Of a stretch of DNA of 64,000 bases, positions 8,275-16,657 are shown piece after piece. The notes under the pieces are model-generated. The model was given only the letters and a program-made list of their open reading frames with translations, was not told where the DNA came from and searched no databases. The position numbers and the translations under genes were made by a program. Origin of the DNA: Pseudomonas sp. stari2 (lineage in GTDB: Bacteria > Pseudomonadota > Gammaproteobacteria > Pseudomonadales > Pseudomonadaceae); contig NZ_CP099760.1 of the NCBI RefSeq assembly GCF_040760005.1, positions 2,413,501 to 2,477,500 of the forward strand. The letters are read 5' to 3'. Each line of letters opens with the position of its first letter. Positions within the stretch are counted from its first letter, which is position 1.

Positions 8275-9828
8275 ATGTCAGTTTCCGCCCCGAACGCTGT
8301 CCTCTCGGTCAGCGGTATCGGTAAGACCTATGCGCAGCCGGTGCTCACCGGCATCGACTTGACGTTGATGCGCGGTGAAGTGCTGGCACTGACCGGCGAG
8401 AACGGTGCCGGTAAAAGTACCCTGTCGAAAATTATCGGTGGTCTGGTGACCCCGACCACCGGGCAGATGCAGTTCCAGGGCAAGGAATACCGCCCTGGCA
8501 GCCGTACCCAAGCCGAAGAGCTTGGCGTGCGCATGGTCATGCAAGAACTTAATCTGTTGCCGACCCTTTCGGTGGCGGAAAACCTGTTTCTCGACAACCT
8601 GCCAAGCAACGGTGGCTGGATCAGTCGCAAACAGCTGCGCAAGGCTGCCATCGAGGCCATGGCTCAAGTCGGCCTGGATGCCATCGATCCCGACACGCTG
8701 GTTGGCGAGCTGGGTATCGGTCACCAGCAGATGGTCGAGATCGCGCGTAACCTGATCGGCGATTGCCATGTGCTGATTCTCGACGAGCCGACCGCGATGC
8801 TCACCGCTCGCGAAGTCGAAATGCTCTTCGAACAGATCACCCGGCTGCAGGCGCGCGGGGTTGCGATCATCTATATCTCCCACCGTCTTGAAGAACTGGC
8901 CCGAGTTGCACAGCGTATTGCCGTGCTGCGTGACGGCAATCTTGTTTGCGTCGAGCCGATGGCCAATTACAACAGCGAACAGTTGGTCACCCTGATGGTT
9001 GGCCGCGAGCTGGGCGAACACATGGACATGGGTCCGCGCAATATCGGTGCTCCTGCGTTGACGGTGAAAGGCCTCACCCGTTCCGACAAGGTGCGCGATG
9101 TGTCCTTCGAAGTCCGTGCCGGTGAGATTTTCGGCATTTCCGGATTGATCGGAGCAGGGCGCACGGAACTGCTGCGCCTGATCTTCGGCGCCGATCTCGC
9201 CGACAGCGGCAGCGTTGCCCTCGGGTCACCGGCGCAAGTGGTGAGTATCCGCTCCCCGGTCGACGCTGTGCGTAACGGCATTGCCCTGATCACTGAAGAC
9301 CGAAAGGGTGAAGGCCTGCTGCTGAGCCAATCGATCAGTGCGAACATCGCGTTGGGCAATATGCCGGAGATTTCCAGCGGTGGGTTCGTCAACAATGGCG
9401 ACGAAATCTCCCTTGCCAAGCGGCAGATCGATGCCATGCGTATCCGCAGTTCGAGCCCGACTCAACTGGTATCCGAACTGTCCGGCGGTAATCAGCAGAA
9501 AGTGGTGATCGGCCGCTGGCTGGAGCGCGATTGTTCGGTGTTGCTGTTCGATGAGCCAACCCGCGGTATCGATGTCGGTGCCAAGTTCGACATTTATAAC
9601 CTGCTCGGCGAGCTGACCCGGCAGGGTAAGGCGTTGGTGGTTGTCTCCAGCGACCTGCGCGAGTTGATGCTGATTTGCGACCGCATCGGGGTGCTGTCGG
9701 CGGGGCGTCTGATCGACACGTTCGAGCGTGACAGTTGGACCCAGGATGACTTGCTTGCCGCCGCGTTCGCCGGCTACCAAAAACGTGATGCGTTGCTCAA
9801 CGAAGCAGCGCCTAGGGATCTCCCATGA
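8275..9828 (+). CDS. rbsA: Ribose ABC transporter ATPase RbsA
   Basis: 517 aa with two ABC domains, the usual sugar-importer (CUT2) arrangement. The first half has Walker A GENGAGKST (41-49), the signature-like LGIGHQQMVEIARNL and Walker B VLILDEPTAML. The second half has a degenerate P-loop GLIGAGRTEL, a full signature LSGGNQQKVVIGRWL and LLFDEPTRGIDVGAK. Degenerate catalysis in one half is normal for this family. It starts 56 bp after rbsB and overlaps rbsC by 4 bp (ATGA), showing translational coupling. It powers ribose import at the inner membrane. Confidence 0.94.
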   Translation: MSVSAPNAVLSVSGIGKTYAQPVLTGIDLTLMRGEVLALTGENGAGKSTLSKIIGGLVTPTTGQMQFQGKEYRPGSRTQAEELGVRMVMQELNLLPTLSVAENLFLDNLPSNGGWISRKQLRKAAIEAMAQVGLDAIDPDTLVGELGIGHQQMVEIARNLIGDCHVLILDEPTAMLTAREVEMLFEQITRLQARGVAIIYISHRLEELARVAQRIAVLRDGNLVCVEPMANYNSEQLVTLMVGRELGEHMDMGPRNIGAPALTVKGLTRSDKVRDVSFEVRAGEIFGISGLIGAGRTELLRLIFGADLADSGSVALGSPAQVVSIRSPVDAVRNGIALITEDRKGEGLLLSQSISANIALGNMPEISSGGFVNNGDEISLAKRQIDAMRIRSSSPTQLVSELSGGNQQKVVIGRWLERDCSVLLFDEPTRGIDVGAKFDIYNLLGELTRQGKALVVVSSDLRELMLICDRIGVLSAGRLIDTFERDSWTQDDLLAAAFAGYQKRDALLNEAAPRDLP

Positions 9829-10802
9829 AAACTGCATCTTCTGCCGGTAAACGTAGTGGCAACTTCTACGGTCTGGGTACTTACCTGGGCCTGGCCGGTG
9901 CCTTGCTGGCGATGGTTGCGCTGTTCTCGGTCATGAGCAGCCACTTCCTGTCGTACAACACCTTCAGCACCCTGGCCAACCAGATCCCCGACCTGATGGT
10001 GTTGGCGGTGGGCATGACCTTCGTGCTGATCATCGGCGGGATCGACCTGTCGGTGGGTTCGGTGCTGGCGCTTGCGGCATCGACTGTCAGCGTGGCGATC
10101 CTGGGCTGGGGCTGGAGTGTCTTGCCGGCTGCGCTGCTTGGCATGGCAGTGGCGGCACTGGCCGGCACGGTGACTGGCTCGATCACGGTCGCCTGGCGAA
10201 TTCCGTCGTTCATCGTTTCGCTCGGTGTGCTGGAAATGGCCCGGGGCCTGGCCTATCAGATGACCGGTTCGCGCACAGCCTACATTGGTGACTCGTTCGC
10301 CTGGCTGTCTAACCCGATCGCTTTTGGTATTTCGCCGTCGTTCATCATTGCCTTGCTGGTGATCTTTATTGCTCAGGCGGTGTTGACCCGGACCGTGTTC
10401 GGTCGCTACCTGATCGGTATCGGTACCAATGAGGAAGCGGTGCGGCTGGCGGGCATCAACCCCAAGCCTTACAAGATTCTGGTGTTCAGTCTGATGGGGC
10501 TGCTGGCCGGTATCGCGGCGCTGTTCCAGATTTCCCGCCTGGAAGCTGCCGACCCGAATGCCGGTTCAGGCCTCGAGCTGCAAGTGATCGCTGCGGTGGT
10601 CATCGGCGGCACCAGCCTGATGGGCGGCCGTGGTTCGGTCATCAGTACATTCTTCGGGGTCTTGATCATCTCCGTCCTGGCGGCCGGTCTGGCGCAGATC
10701 GGCGCAACTGAGCCGACCAAACGCATCATCACCGGCGCAGTGATCGTCATCGCGGTAGTGCTTGATACGTATCGCAGCCAACGCGCAAGCCGGCGGGGCT
10801 GA
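9825..10802 (+). CDS. rbsC: Ribose ABC transporter permease RbsC
   Basis: 325 aa, overlapping rbsA by 4 bp. The protein is very hydrophobic, with about 8-10 transmembrane helices. It carries the CUT2 permease signatures GGIDLSVGSVLALAA (about 65-80), VSLGVLEMARGLAYQMTG, GTNEEAVRLAGI (the cytoplasmic loop that contacts the ATPase) and VIGGTSLMGGRGSV. It forms the membrane channel for ribose with RbsA and RbsB. Confidence 0.94.
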   Translation: MKTASSAGKRSGNFYGLGTYLGLAGALLAMVALFSVMSSHFLSYNTFSTLANQIPDLMVLAVGMTFVLIIGGIDLSVGSVLALAASTVSVAILGWGWSVLPAALLGMAVAALAGTVTGSITVAWRIPSFIVSLGVLEMARGLAYQMTGSRTAYIGDSFAWLSNPIAFGISPSFIIALLVIFIAQAVLTRTVFGRYLIGIGTNEEAVRLAGINPKPYKILVFSLMGLLAGIAALFQISRLEAADPNAGSGLELQVIAAVVIGGTSLMGGRGSVISTFFGVLIISVLAAGLAQIGATEPTKRIITGAVIVIAVVLDTYRSQRASRRG

Positions 10803-10805
10803 GAC

Positions 10806-11825
10806 ATGGCGACAATCAAGGATGTGGCGGCGCTCGCGGGAATTTCCTACACGACCGTCTCCCATGTTGTGAACAACACCCGGCCGGTGAGCCAGGAAGT
10901 GCGCTTGAAAGTCGAGGCGGCGATCAAAAGCCTCGACTACGTGCCGAGCGCCGTTGCCCGATCGCTGAAGGCCAAGACCACTGCCACCATTGGCTTGCTG
11001 GTGCCCAACAGTCTTAACCCGTACTTTGCCGAGTTGGCCCGGGGGATCGAGGATTACTGTGAGCGTAATGGCTACTGCGTAATTCTCTGCAACTCCGACG
11101 ACAATCCGGAAAAGCAGCGCAGTTACCTTCGGGTGTTGCTGGAGAAGCGTATCGATGGCTTGATCGTCGCCTCCGCTGGCGGTGACAGTGGCCTGGTACA
11201 AGGTCTGGCCGGGGTCAAGACGCCGATGGTGATCGTTGACCGGGGCCTGGAAGGGGTGGACGCCGATCTCGTGCGCATCGACCATGAATATGGCGCCTAT
11301 CTGGCAACAAGACACCTGATCGAACTCGGACATCGTGATATCGCCACCATTGGCGGTCCGGCGAGCACCAGTGTTGCGCAAATGCGTCAGGCCGGATTTT
11401 GCCGCGCCATGAAAGAGGCAGGTATTGAAGTGCCGCCATCGCGGATGCTGGAGAGCGATTTCACCAGCACCGGTGGTTATAACGCGGCTGCGGTTCTGCT
11501 TGAGCGCAATCCTCCCAGTGCAATCTTTGCTGGCAACGACATGATCGGCATTGGTGTGCTGCGGGCGGCTGCCGAGCGCAATGTGCGCGTGCCTGCGGAG
11601 TTGTCGGTGATCGGCTTCGACGATATTCAAATGAGCCGTTACGTTTATCCGGCGCTGACCACTGTTGGCCAATCGATCTTGCAGCTGGGTGAAATGGCGG
11701 CGGAAGTGTTGCTGCGAAGAATTGCCACCCCGGATCTGGCCACTGATCAGCGGATCGTGACCCCAAGTATTGTCTTGCGAGAGTCGACTGCGCCGCTGCC
11801 CGGTGTGTTTACCGAATATCGTTGA
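10806..11825 (+). CDS. rbsR: LacI-family ribose repressor RbsR
   Basis: 339 aa, starting 3 bp after rbsC. Residues 1-30 form the LacI helix-turn-helix (TIKDVAALAGISYTTVSHVV), followed by the hinge helix AVARSLKAKTT and a periplasmic-binding-like effector domain (TIGLLVPNSLNPYFAEL, VIVDRGLEG, GPASTSVAQMRQAGF, the FAGNDMIGIGVL strand, VIGFDDIQMSRYV). It probably binds the perfect palindrome at 7151-7164 and releases it when ribose is present. Its place inside the operon gives negative feedback on its own synthesis. Confidence 0.92.
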   Translation: MATIKDVAALAGISYTTVSHVVNNTRPVSQEVRLKVEAAIKSLDYVPSAVARSLKAKTTATIGLLVPNSLNPYFAELARGIEDYCERNGYCVILCNSDDNPEKQRSYLRVLLEKRIDGLIVASAGGDSGLVQGLAGVKTPMVIVDRGLEGVDADLVRIDHEYGAYLATRHLIELGHRDIATIGGPASTSVAQMRQAGFCRAMKEAGIEVPPSRMLESDFTSTGGYNAAAVLLERNPPSAIFAGNDMIGIGVLRAAAERNVRVPAELSVIGFDDIQMSRYVYPALTTVGQSILQLGEMAAEVLLRRIATPDLATDQRIVTPSIVLRESTAPLPGVFTEYR

Positions 11826-11849
11826 AACCGAATTGATGAGTAGTGATGT

Positions 11850-12767
11850 ATGCCCGCAAATGTAGTGGTAATAGGCAGCCTGAACATGGACCTGGTCACC
11901 CGGGCGCCTCGTTTGCCTCGGGGCGGCGAGACACTGATCGGTCATTCGTTCGCCACTGTGTCGGGTGGCAAGGGTGCCAACCAGGCGGTGGCCGCTGCCC
12001 GGCTGGGGGCGCGAGTGTCGATGATCGGCTGCGTCGGCAATGACGACTATGGCGTGCAATTGCGCGAGGCATTGCTGGTCGAGCAGATCGATTGCCAGGC
12101 GGTCAGCGTGGTCGAGGACTCCAGTGGCGTAGCGCTGATTGTGGTCGATGACAACAGTCAGAACGCAATCGTCATCGTTGCCGGGGCCAACGGCTCGATG
12201 ACGCCAGCGGTGATCGACCAGTTCGACGCGGTGCTGCAGGCGGCGGATGTGATCATTTGTCAGCTGGAAGTTCCCGATGCCACCGTCGGTCATGCGCTCA
12301 AGCGCGGTCGCGAACTAGGCAAGACGGTCATCCTGAACCCGGCCCCGGCCAGCCATCCGCTGCCTGCAGGCTGGTTTGCCTCCATCGATTACCTGATTCC
12401 CAATGAAAGCGAAGCTGCTGCCCTCAGCGGTTTACCGGTTGATTCGCTGGAAAGCGCTGAAAAAGCGGCTGCCCAGCTGATTTCCATGGGGGCGGGCAAC
12501 GTGATCGTCACGCTGGGTGCTCAGGGGGCATTGTTCGCCAACGGCTCGGGTAGCCAGCATTTTCCTGCACCCAAAGTGAAAGCGGTCGATACCACGGCTG
12601 CCGGGGATACCTTCGTCGGCGGTTTCGCGGCGGCGCTGGCCGCTGGCAAAACTGAAGTCGAGGCCATTCGTTTTGGTCAGATAGCCGCGGCGCTGTCTGT
12701 TACTCGGGCGGGTGCCCAGCCGTCCATTCCCACTTCGTCCGACGTACAGGCGTTCAAACCCGCATGA
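11850..12767 (+). CDS. rbsK: Ribokinase RbsK
   Basis: 305 aa, PfkB family. Key motifs are the N-terminal [17 protein letters not shown], the substrate-binding [17 protein letters not shown], the strand VILNPAPAS with [20 protein letters not shown], and the C-terminal anion hole and catalytic base [17 protein letters not shown], where the Asp in AAGD removes the ribose 5-OH proton. It phosphorylates ribose to ribose 5-phosphate in the cytoplasm. It overlaps rbsD by 4 bp. Confidence 0.94.
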   Translation: MPANVVVIGSLNMDLVTRAPRLPRGGETLIGHSFATVSGGKGANQAVAAARLGARVSMIGCVGNDDYGVQLREALLVEQIDCQAVSVVEDSSGVALIVVDDNSQNAIVIVAGANGSMTPAVIDQFDAVLQAADVIICQLEVPDATVGHALKRGRELGKTVILNPAPASHPLPAGWFASIDYLIPNESEAAALSGLPVDSLESAEKAAAQLISMGAGNVIVTLGAQGALFANGSGSQHFPAPKVKAVDTTAAGDTFVGGFAAALAAGKTEVEAIRFGQIAAALSVTRAGAQPSIPTSSDVQAFKPA

Positions 12768-13168
12768 AAAAGACTCCTTTGCTCAATGTCGCGCTGTCTC
12801 GGCTTATCGCCTCCCTTGGCCATGGCGACATGGTCGTGATCGGCGACGCCGGCTTGCCCGTGCCGCCGGGCGTCGAGTTGATCGACCTCGCGCTGACCCA
12901 CGGTATTCCGGATTTCGTCAGCACCTTGAAGGTCGTGCTCAGCGAAATGCAGGTGGAGAGTCATGTGCTAGCCCAGGAAATCTTCGACAAACAACCCACT
13001 GCGCTGGCTTCGCTGGACGCATTGAATGAAGAAGGTGCAATCGGGCGACGCGATCTGCTCAGTCATGAGCAATTCAAGGTTCTCAGCCGACAGGCACGAG
13101 CGATTGTTCGTACAGGCGAATTTCAGCCGTACTGCAACATCGTGCTGGTGGCCGGGGTTACGTTTTAA
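12764..13168 (+). CDS. rbsD: D-ribose pyranase RbsD
   Basis: 134 aa, the usual length. The start overlaps the rbsK stop (ATGA). The active-site histidine lies in [17 protein letters not shown] near residue 20. It then has [22 protein letters not shown] and the conserved C-terminal [24 protein letters not shown] with its Tyr and Asn. The enzyme interconverts beta-pyranose and beta-furanose forms of ribose, supplying the furanose that ribokinase uses. Confidence 0.94.
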   Translation: MKKTPLLNVALSRLIASLGHGDMVVIGDAGLPVPPGVELIDLALTHGIPDFVSTLKVVLSEMQVESHVLAQEIFDKQPTALASLDALNEEGAIGRRDLLSHEQFKVLSRQARAIVRTGEFQPYCNIVLVAGVTF

Positions 13169-13212
13169 AGGGGTTCAGTCCCTTTCAATTTCAAATGCAC
13201 AAGGAATGCGCC

Positions 13213-14241
13213 ATGCACCGCTATGCTCAAAAAATTCACCAACTGATCCGGAGCCTGCTGCTTTTGTCCGTGATAACCGCGACCGGCGCCCAGGCGGCGG
13301 AAAAGATCGATCTGATCATCGATACCGATCCGGGTGCCGATGATGTGGTGGCCCTGTTGTTTGCTCTGGCATCGCCGGAGGAACTGAATATTCGCGCGCT
13401 GACCACCGTGGCTGGCAACGTGCGTCTCGACAAGACCTCTCGCAACGCGCGACTGGCCCGTGAGTGGGCAGGGCGCGAAGAGGTGCCGGTCTACGCCGGC
13501 GCACCGAAACCGTTGATGCGTACACCGATCTACGCCGAGAACATCCATGGCAAGGAAGGCCTGTCGGGTGTCACCGTGCATGAACCGAAAAAAGGCCTGG
13601 CTGAAGGCAATGCGGTCAACTACCTGATCGACACTCTGAAAAAAGCCAAGCCGCACAGCATCACCATTGCCATGCTTGGGCCACAAACCAACCTGGCGCT
13701 AGCGCTGATCCAGGAGCCGGAAATCGTTCAGGGCATCAAGGAAGTGGTCATCATGGGCGGCGCCCATTTTAACGGCGGCAACATCACGCCGGTGGCTGAG
13801 TTCAACCTGTATGCCGATCCGCAAGCGGCTGAAGTCGTGCTCAAAAGCGGTGTGAAACTGACTTATCTGCCGCTGGATGTGACCCACAAGATCCTCACCA
13901 GCGATGCACGCCTGAAACAGATCGCGGCGCTGAACAACAATGCGAGCAAAATTGTCGGCGACATCCTCAACGAGTACATCAAGGGCGATATGGAGCACTA
14001 CGGCATTCCGGGTGGTCCGGTGCATGACGCCACGGTTGTGGCTTACCTGCTCAAACCAGAGCTGTTCACCGGCCGTTCGGTGAACGTGGTGGTCGACAGC
14101 CGTGAAGGTCCGACTTTCGGGCAGACCATCGTCGACTGGTATGACGGCCTGAAAGCGCCGAAAAATGCCTTCTGGGTGGAAAATGGTGATGCTCAAGGCT
14201 TTTTCGATCTGTTGACCGAACGCCTGAAACGTCTGAAGTAA
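13213..14241 (+). CDS. Exported inosine/uridine-preferring nucleoside hydrolase
   Basis: 342 aa from ATG 13213, 45 bp after rbsD, behind CAAGGAAT; an upstream in-frame ATG at 13195 lacks as good a site. Residues about 1-29 form a signal peptide (SLLLLSVITATGAQA). The calcium-binding nucleoside hydrolase signature DTDPGADDVVALLFAL follows, then TTVAGNVRLDKTSRNA, AMLGPQTNLALAL, VVIMGGAHFNGGNITPVAEFN, and GPVHDATVVAYLLKP with the catalytic-side His-Asp. It would split nucleosides outside the cytoplasm into base and ribose, feeding RbsB. That is an inference from the signal peptide and the operon. Confidence 0.88.
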   Translation: MHRYAQKIHQLIRSLLLLSVITATGAQAAEKIDLIIDTDPGADDVVALLFALASPEELNIRALTTVAGNVRLDKTSRNARLAREWAGREEVPVYAGAPKPLMRTPIYAENIHGKEGLSGVTVHEPKKGLAEGNAVNYLIDTLKKAKPHSITIAMLGPQTNLALALIQEPEIVQGIKEVVIMGGAHFNGGNITPVAEFNLYADPQAAEVVLKSGVKLTYLPLDVTHKILTSDARLKQIAALNNNASKIVGDILNEYIKGDMEHYGIPGGPVHDATVVAYLLKPELFTGRSVNVVVDSREGPTFGQTIVDWYDGLKAPKNAFWVENGDAQGFFDLLTERLKRLK

Positions 14242-14246
14242 GCAAC

Positions 14247-14283
14247 AGGCCCGCAGGTGCGAACCCGCGGGCCTTTATTCTTT
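14247..14283. terminator. Terminator at the end of the ribose operon
   Basis: The 8-bp stem AGGCCCGC / GCGGGCCT is followed by a TTTATTCTTTC tract. It ends the rbs transcript and may also serve the convergent small gene on the other strand. Confidence 0.75.
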
Positions 14284-14490
14284 CTCGATGTCCGATGTGC
14301 CTTTGAAGTCATCCGGATACTTCTCGAACAGCTGGGCGATAAATGATTGCGCGGCTTGCGTTCCCAGTGTCTTGACCAGCAGGTCGATGCTGATCAATGC
14401 CAATTCCTCCGGGCTGCCCGGACTGTAAGAGCTGTGCCCTTGTGGCCAGTGGGCCTTGATGTCAGCTGAGATGCTTACGGTCGTCATCAT
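14275..14490 (-). CDS. Small hypothetical protein
   Basis: 71 aa if started at the first of two adjacent ATG codons at 14490. The frame stays open to an ATG at 14586, and neither start has a good ribosome site. Sequence features are an N-terminal strand MTTVSISADIKAHW, a serine/glycine turn, and two helices ELALISIDLLVKTLGTQAAQSFIAQL and beyond. No signal peptide or membrane segment is seen, and I do not recognise the family. Confidence 0.55.
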   Translation of the reverse strand: MMTTVSISADIKAHWPQGHSSYSPGSPEELALISIDLLVKTLGTQAAQSFIAQLFEKYPDDFKGTSDIEKE

Positions 14491-14619
14491 GGGGCTCGGC
14501 AGTTCGCGGGATTTGAGTCTTGAGTTAACCACGTTGTCTGGCGTTTGGCACTGCGACTTAGGCATGAGCGCAGGGCTATGCGACACTTGGTCGTATCCGA
14601 AAAAACCAAGGACTGAGCT

Positions 14620-14925
14620 GTGCAGATCGATTTGAATTCCCCCGACGGCCTGACGCTGGACGCTGTGCGTCTGTTGCTGGCTTCAGCCAGTGACGACGAG
14701 CACACCCAGTTGCGCGTGACCAAGGGCGGCATCGCCTATATTTCTTCGGGTGTCACGGGTGGTCAGGATATCGACGGGCTGTCGTTTCGCCTGGAAACCT
14801 GGGCCAAGGGTTCGGGCTATGTGGGTAACGTTGCGGCGAGCGACGAGGTCTGGGTGATGCAGATATTCAACGCGCTCAAGGACAATTGGCCGAACCCGCC
14901 CTATGACTACATTGACGTCTACTGA
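14620..14925 (+). CDS. Small hypothetical protein
   Basis: 101 aa from GTG 14620, with a weak site AAGGACTGAGC upstream. It looks like a compact cytoplasmic alpha/beta protein: a first helix TLDAVRLLLASAS, strands TQLRVTKGGIAYIS, a helix-strand around DIDGLSFRLETWAKG, then a C-terminal helix VMQIFNALKDNWP and the aromatic tail YDYIDVY. It lies head-to-head with the small leftward gene before it. The function is unknown. Confidence 0.65.
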   Translation: MQIDLNSPDGLTLDAVRLLLASASDDEHTQLRVTKGGIAYISSGVTGGQDIDGLSFRLETWAKGSGYVGNVAASDEVWVMQIFNALKDNWPNPPYDYIDVY

Positions 14926-15091
14926 GCACTGGTCATATTCAGTGACGATTGTGTAAGGAAGTATCAGGCGTTGCTGAGGCAAACTCGCCGTTTTTCTGAT
15001 CGTGGGGCAGGGGCGTGACGCAGGTCATGAAACCAAACGCTGTATTGGCGGTCGCACGATGTTCGCTCAACTATTGAAAAAAGGAGGCTTC

Positions 15092-15409
15092 ATGCCTTGG
15101 AAGCTCGCGTCACTGGGTACTCTGATGGCGGTTGCCATGCTGGCTGGCTGCACTACCACGTCCAGCGAGTCGCAGAAGGATCCCGTGGCGACCGAAACCG
15201 GTCACAGTCGTTGCGAGGCAACCGCTGCAGAGTTCGCCGTCGGCAAAAAGGCTTCGCCGGAATTGCTGGAGCAGGCGCGCAAAAAGGCCGGAGCGCAGAA
15301 TGCCCGGTTTCTCAAGCCTGACGACATGATCACCCTTGAGTACCGGTCTGATCGGCTGAACCTCAATACCGACAATAATCTGCTGGTCACCCGGGCAAGC
15401 TGCGGCTGA
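15092..15409 (+). CDS. I78-type peptidase-inhibitor lipoprotein
   Basis: 105 aa from ATG 15092 behind a very strong AAAAGGAGG; the longer frame from 15002 has no such site. The signal peptide ends in the lipobox LAGC (about residue 20). After a Ser/Thr-rich linker the domain CEATAAEFAVGKKASPELLEQA is followed by ARFLKPDDMITLEYRSDRLN and the ending LVTRASCG, with the two cysteines placed to form a disulfide. This matches the potato-inhibitor-like I78 family of serine protease inhibitors. It probably protects the envelope from the cell's own or foreign proteases. Confidence 0.75.
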   Translation: MPWKLASLGTLMAVAMLAGCTTTSSESQKDPVATETGHSRCEATAAEFAVGKKASPELLEQARKKAGAQNARFLKPDDMITLEYRSDRLNLNTDNNLLVTRASCG

Positions 15410-15435
15410 GTTGTACAGACTTTTGTCACGCGTAT

Positions 15436-15467
15436 AAAAAACCCCGTCACATGGACGGGGTTTTTTT
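15436..15467. terminator. Bidirectional terminator
   Basis: The stem AAAAACCCCGTC / GACGGGGTTTTT has A and T runs on both sides. It separates the rightward I78 lipoprotein gene from the leftward cold-shock gene. Confidence 0.9.
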
Positions 15468-15481
15468 AGTGCGCCGGGAAA

Positions 15482-15694
15482 TTACTCTGGGCGAACTTGT
15501 GCAGCTTGCATACCCTTTTGGCCTTTCTCAGCCACGAAGGAAACGGTCTGGCCTTCTTTCAGGCTTTTGAAACCGTCAGATTCGATAGCTTTGAAGTGTA
15601 CGAACAGGTCGTCACCGCCACCTTGAGGAGTGATGAAGCCGAAGCCTTTTTCATCGTTGAACCATTTAACGGTGCCGGTTTGGCGATTAGACAT
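15482..15694 (-). CDS. Cold-shock family RNA/DNA-binding protein
   Basis: 70 aa, with start ATG 15694 behind TTGGAGA. It has the complete cold-shock domain: [18 protein letters not shown] (RNP1 motif KGFGFI), DLFVHFKAI (RNP2), and the last strand [17 protein letters not shown]. CspA-family proteins bind single-stranded nucleic acids and melt RNA structure. Which of the several Pseudomonas paralogues it is cannot be decided, so no symbol is given. The frame upstream of 15694 has no ribosome site and is probably leader. Confidence 0.92.
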   Translation of the reverse strand: MSNRQTGTVKWFNDEKGFGFITPQGGGDDLFVHFKAIESDGFKSLKEGQTVSFVAEKGQKGMQAAQVRPE

Positions 15695-15986
15695 GGTGTA
15701 TCTCCAAGAAACATATATTTTCAGTAGTACTGTGCTGCTCAGGCCAACTGGGCACACCGGGGTATCATAGTCGAAATGTTCGCTTTGGTAGCCCCCCGGA
15801 CGTGCTGTTTGCTTTCATATTGCAGACGCTTCGACAGTTTGAATGTCTGTAACCCCCGGTTTCAGAGGCTTTCAGCCAATTCGACGGGGTGTAAAAAAAG
15901 CTATAAAACCTGCATAAAATATCGGATTCAGGGGCATTCTGGCCGTTTTTTGCTCGCTGAATGCCCGTAAATCCGCTCGACAGGGT

Positions 15987-16286
15987 CTATTTCTGCACTC
16001 GGCAAACCGAGATTTCCTTCAGCGCGCGCTGACCCAGCTCACCGCTCGGCGGGGTGTTCTTGTCCATCAGCTGAGAGATTTCCTGGGTGGTGAATTTCTT
16101 CTCCAGGACATCAGCTCCACAGGTGCAGTGTTGTTTGGCTACGGTCGGGTTGACGCTTTGGCTGGCCGCTTTTGTGCAGTCGTTCATGTATTGCTCTTTG
16201 ACGCCTTTCGGCCATGCAGCCTGCGCGCTCAGCGGCAACAGCAGAACTAAAGGGACGACTGCGGCGAATAGGGTGTTCAGACGCAT
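15987..16286 (-). CDS. Small secreted hypothetical protein with cysteine motif
   Basis: 99 aa from ATG 16286 behind AAGGAGCATCC. Residues 1-23 form a clear signal peptide (FAAVVPLVLLLPLSAQA). The mature part has four cysteines (YMNDCTK, KQHCTCGADVLEKKF, ISVCRVQK), suggesting a disulfide-stabilised periplasmic protein with mostly helical character. The family is not recognised. It lies opposite in direction to thrS, sharing the intergenic region. Confidence 0.75.
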   Translation of the reverse strand: MRLNTLFAAVVPLVLLLPLSAQAAWPKGVKEQYMNDCTKAASQSVNPTVAKQHCTCGADVLEKKFTTQEISQLMDKNTPPSGELGQRALKEISVCRVQK

Positions 16287-16657
16287 GCGAGGATGCTCCT
16301 TGTGGGTCGATGTCTTGTTATCTGATGGCTGAGTGGCCGATCAAGTTCATCACTCTGGCATAAAACTGACGATTTGCCTGCCGGTAAAACCAGAGTGCGT
16401 GTGTGACCGTTCATCTGTGCTAGCATGGCCGACTCGGGCGTTCGCAGGCTCCGGATGACCTTCAGTCCCGGTGGCGGCAGCGTACGAATACTCTGATTTG
16501 AATCCCAGTCACTCTGGTTCGGTTTTCCGGTTGGCCGCAAGGCTCCTGCCGCTGTAAGGCAGGCGTTCGTCATTGAATGGCCTGGATCGGATCTTGTACT
16601 GGCTCATCCCAACCCACGTGACCTTTGGTAGGGGTCACCACTAGGAGAGGAGGCGCC
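16287..16657 (+). other. Long leader region before thrS
   Basis: 371 bp without a supported gene. It must hold the divergent promoters for the small secreted protein and for thrS; TGCTAGCAT near 16420-16428 is a possible extended -10. A hairpin CCTGCC / GGCAGG (16545-16563) lies in the presumed thrS leader. I could not identify a T-box or a leader peptide. Confidence 0.4.

Noticed and set aside
10566..12293. 575-codon open frame on the minus strand across rbsC, rbsR and rbsK
   Set aside because: Shadow of GC-rich coding sequence; the plus-strand genes are unmistakable ribose genes.
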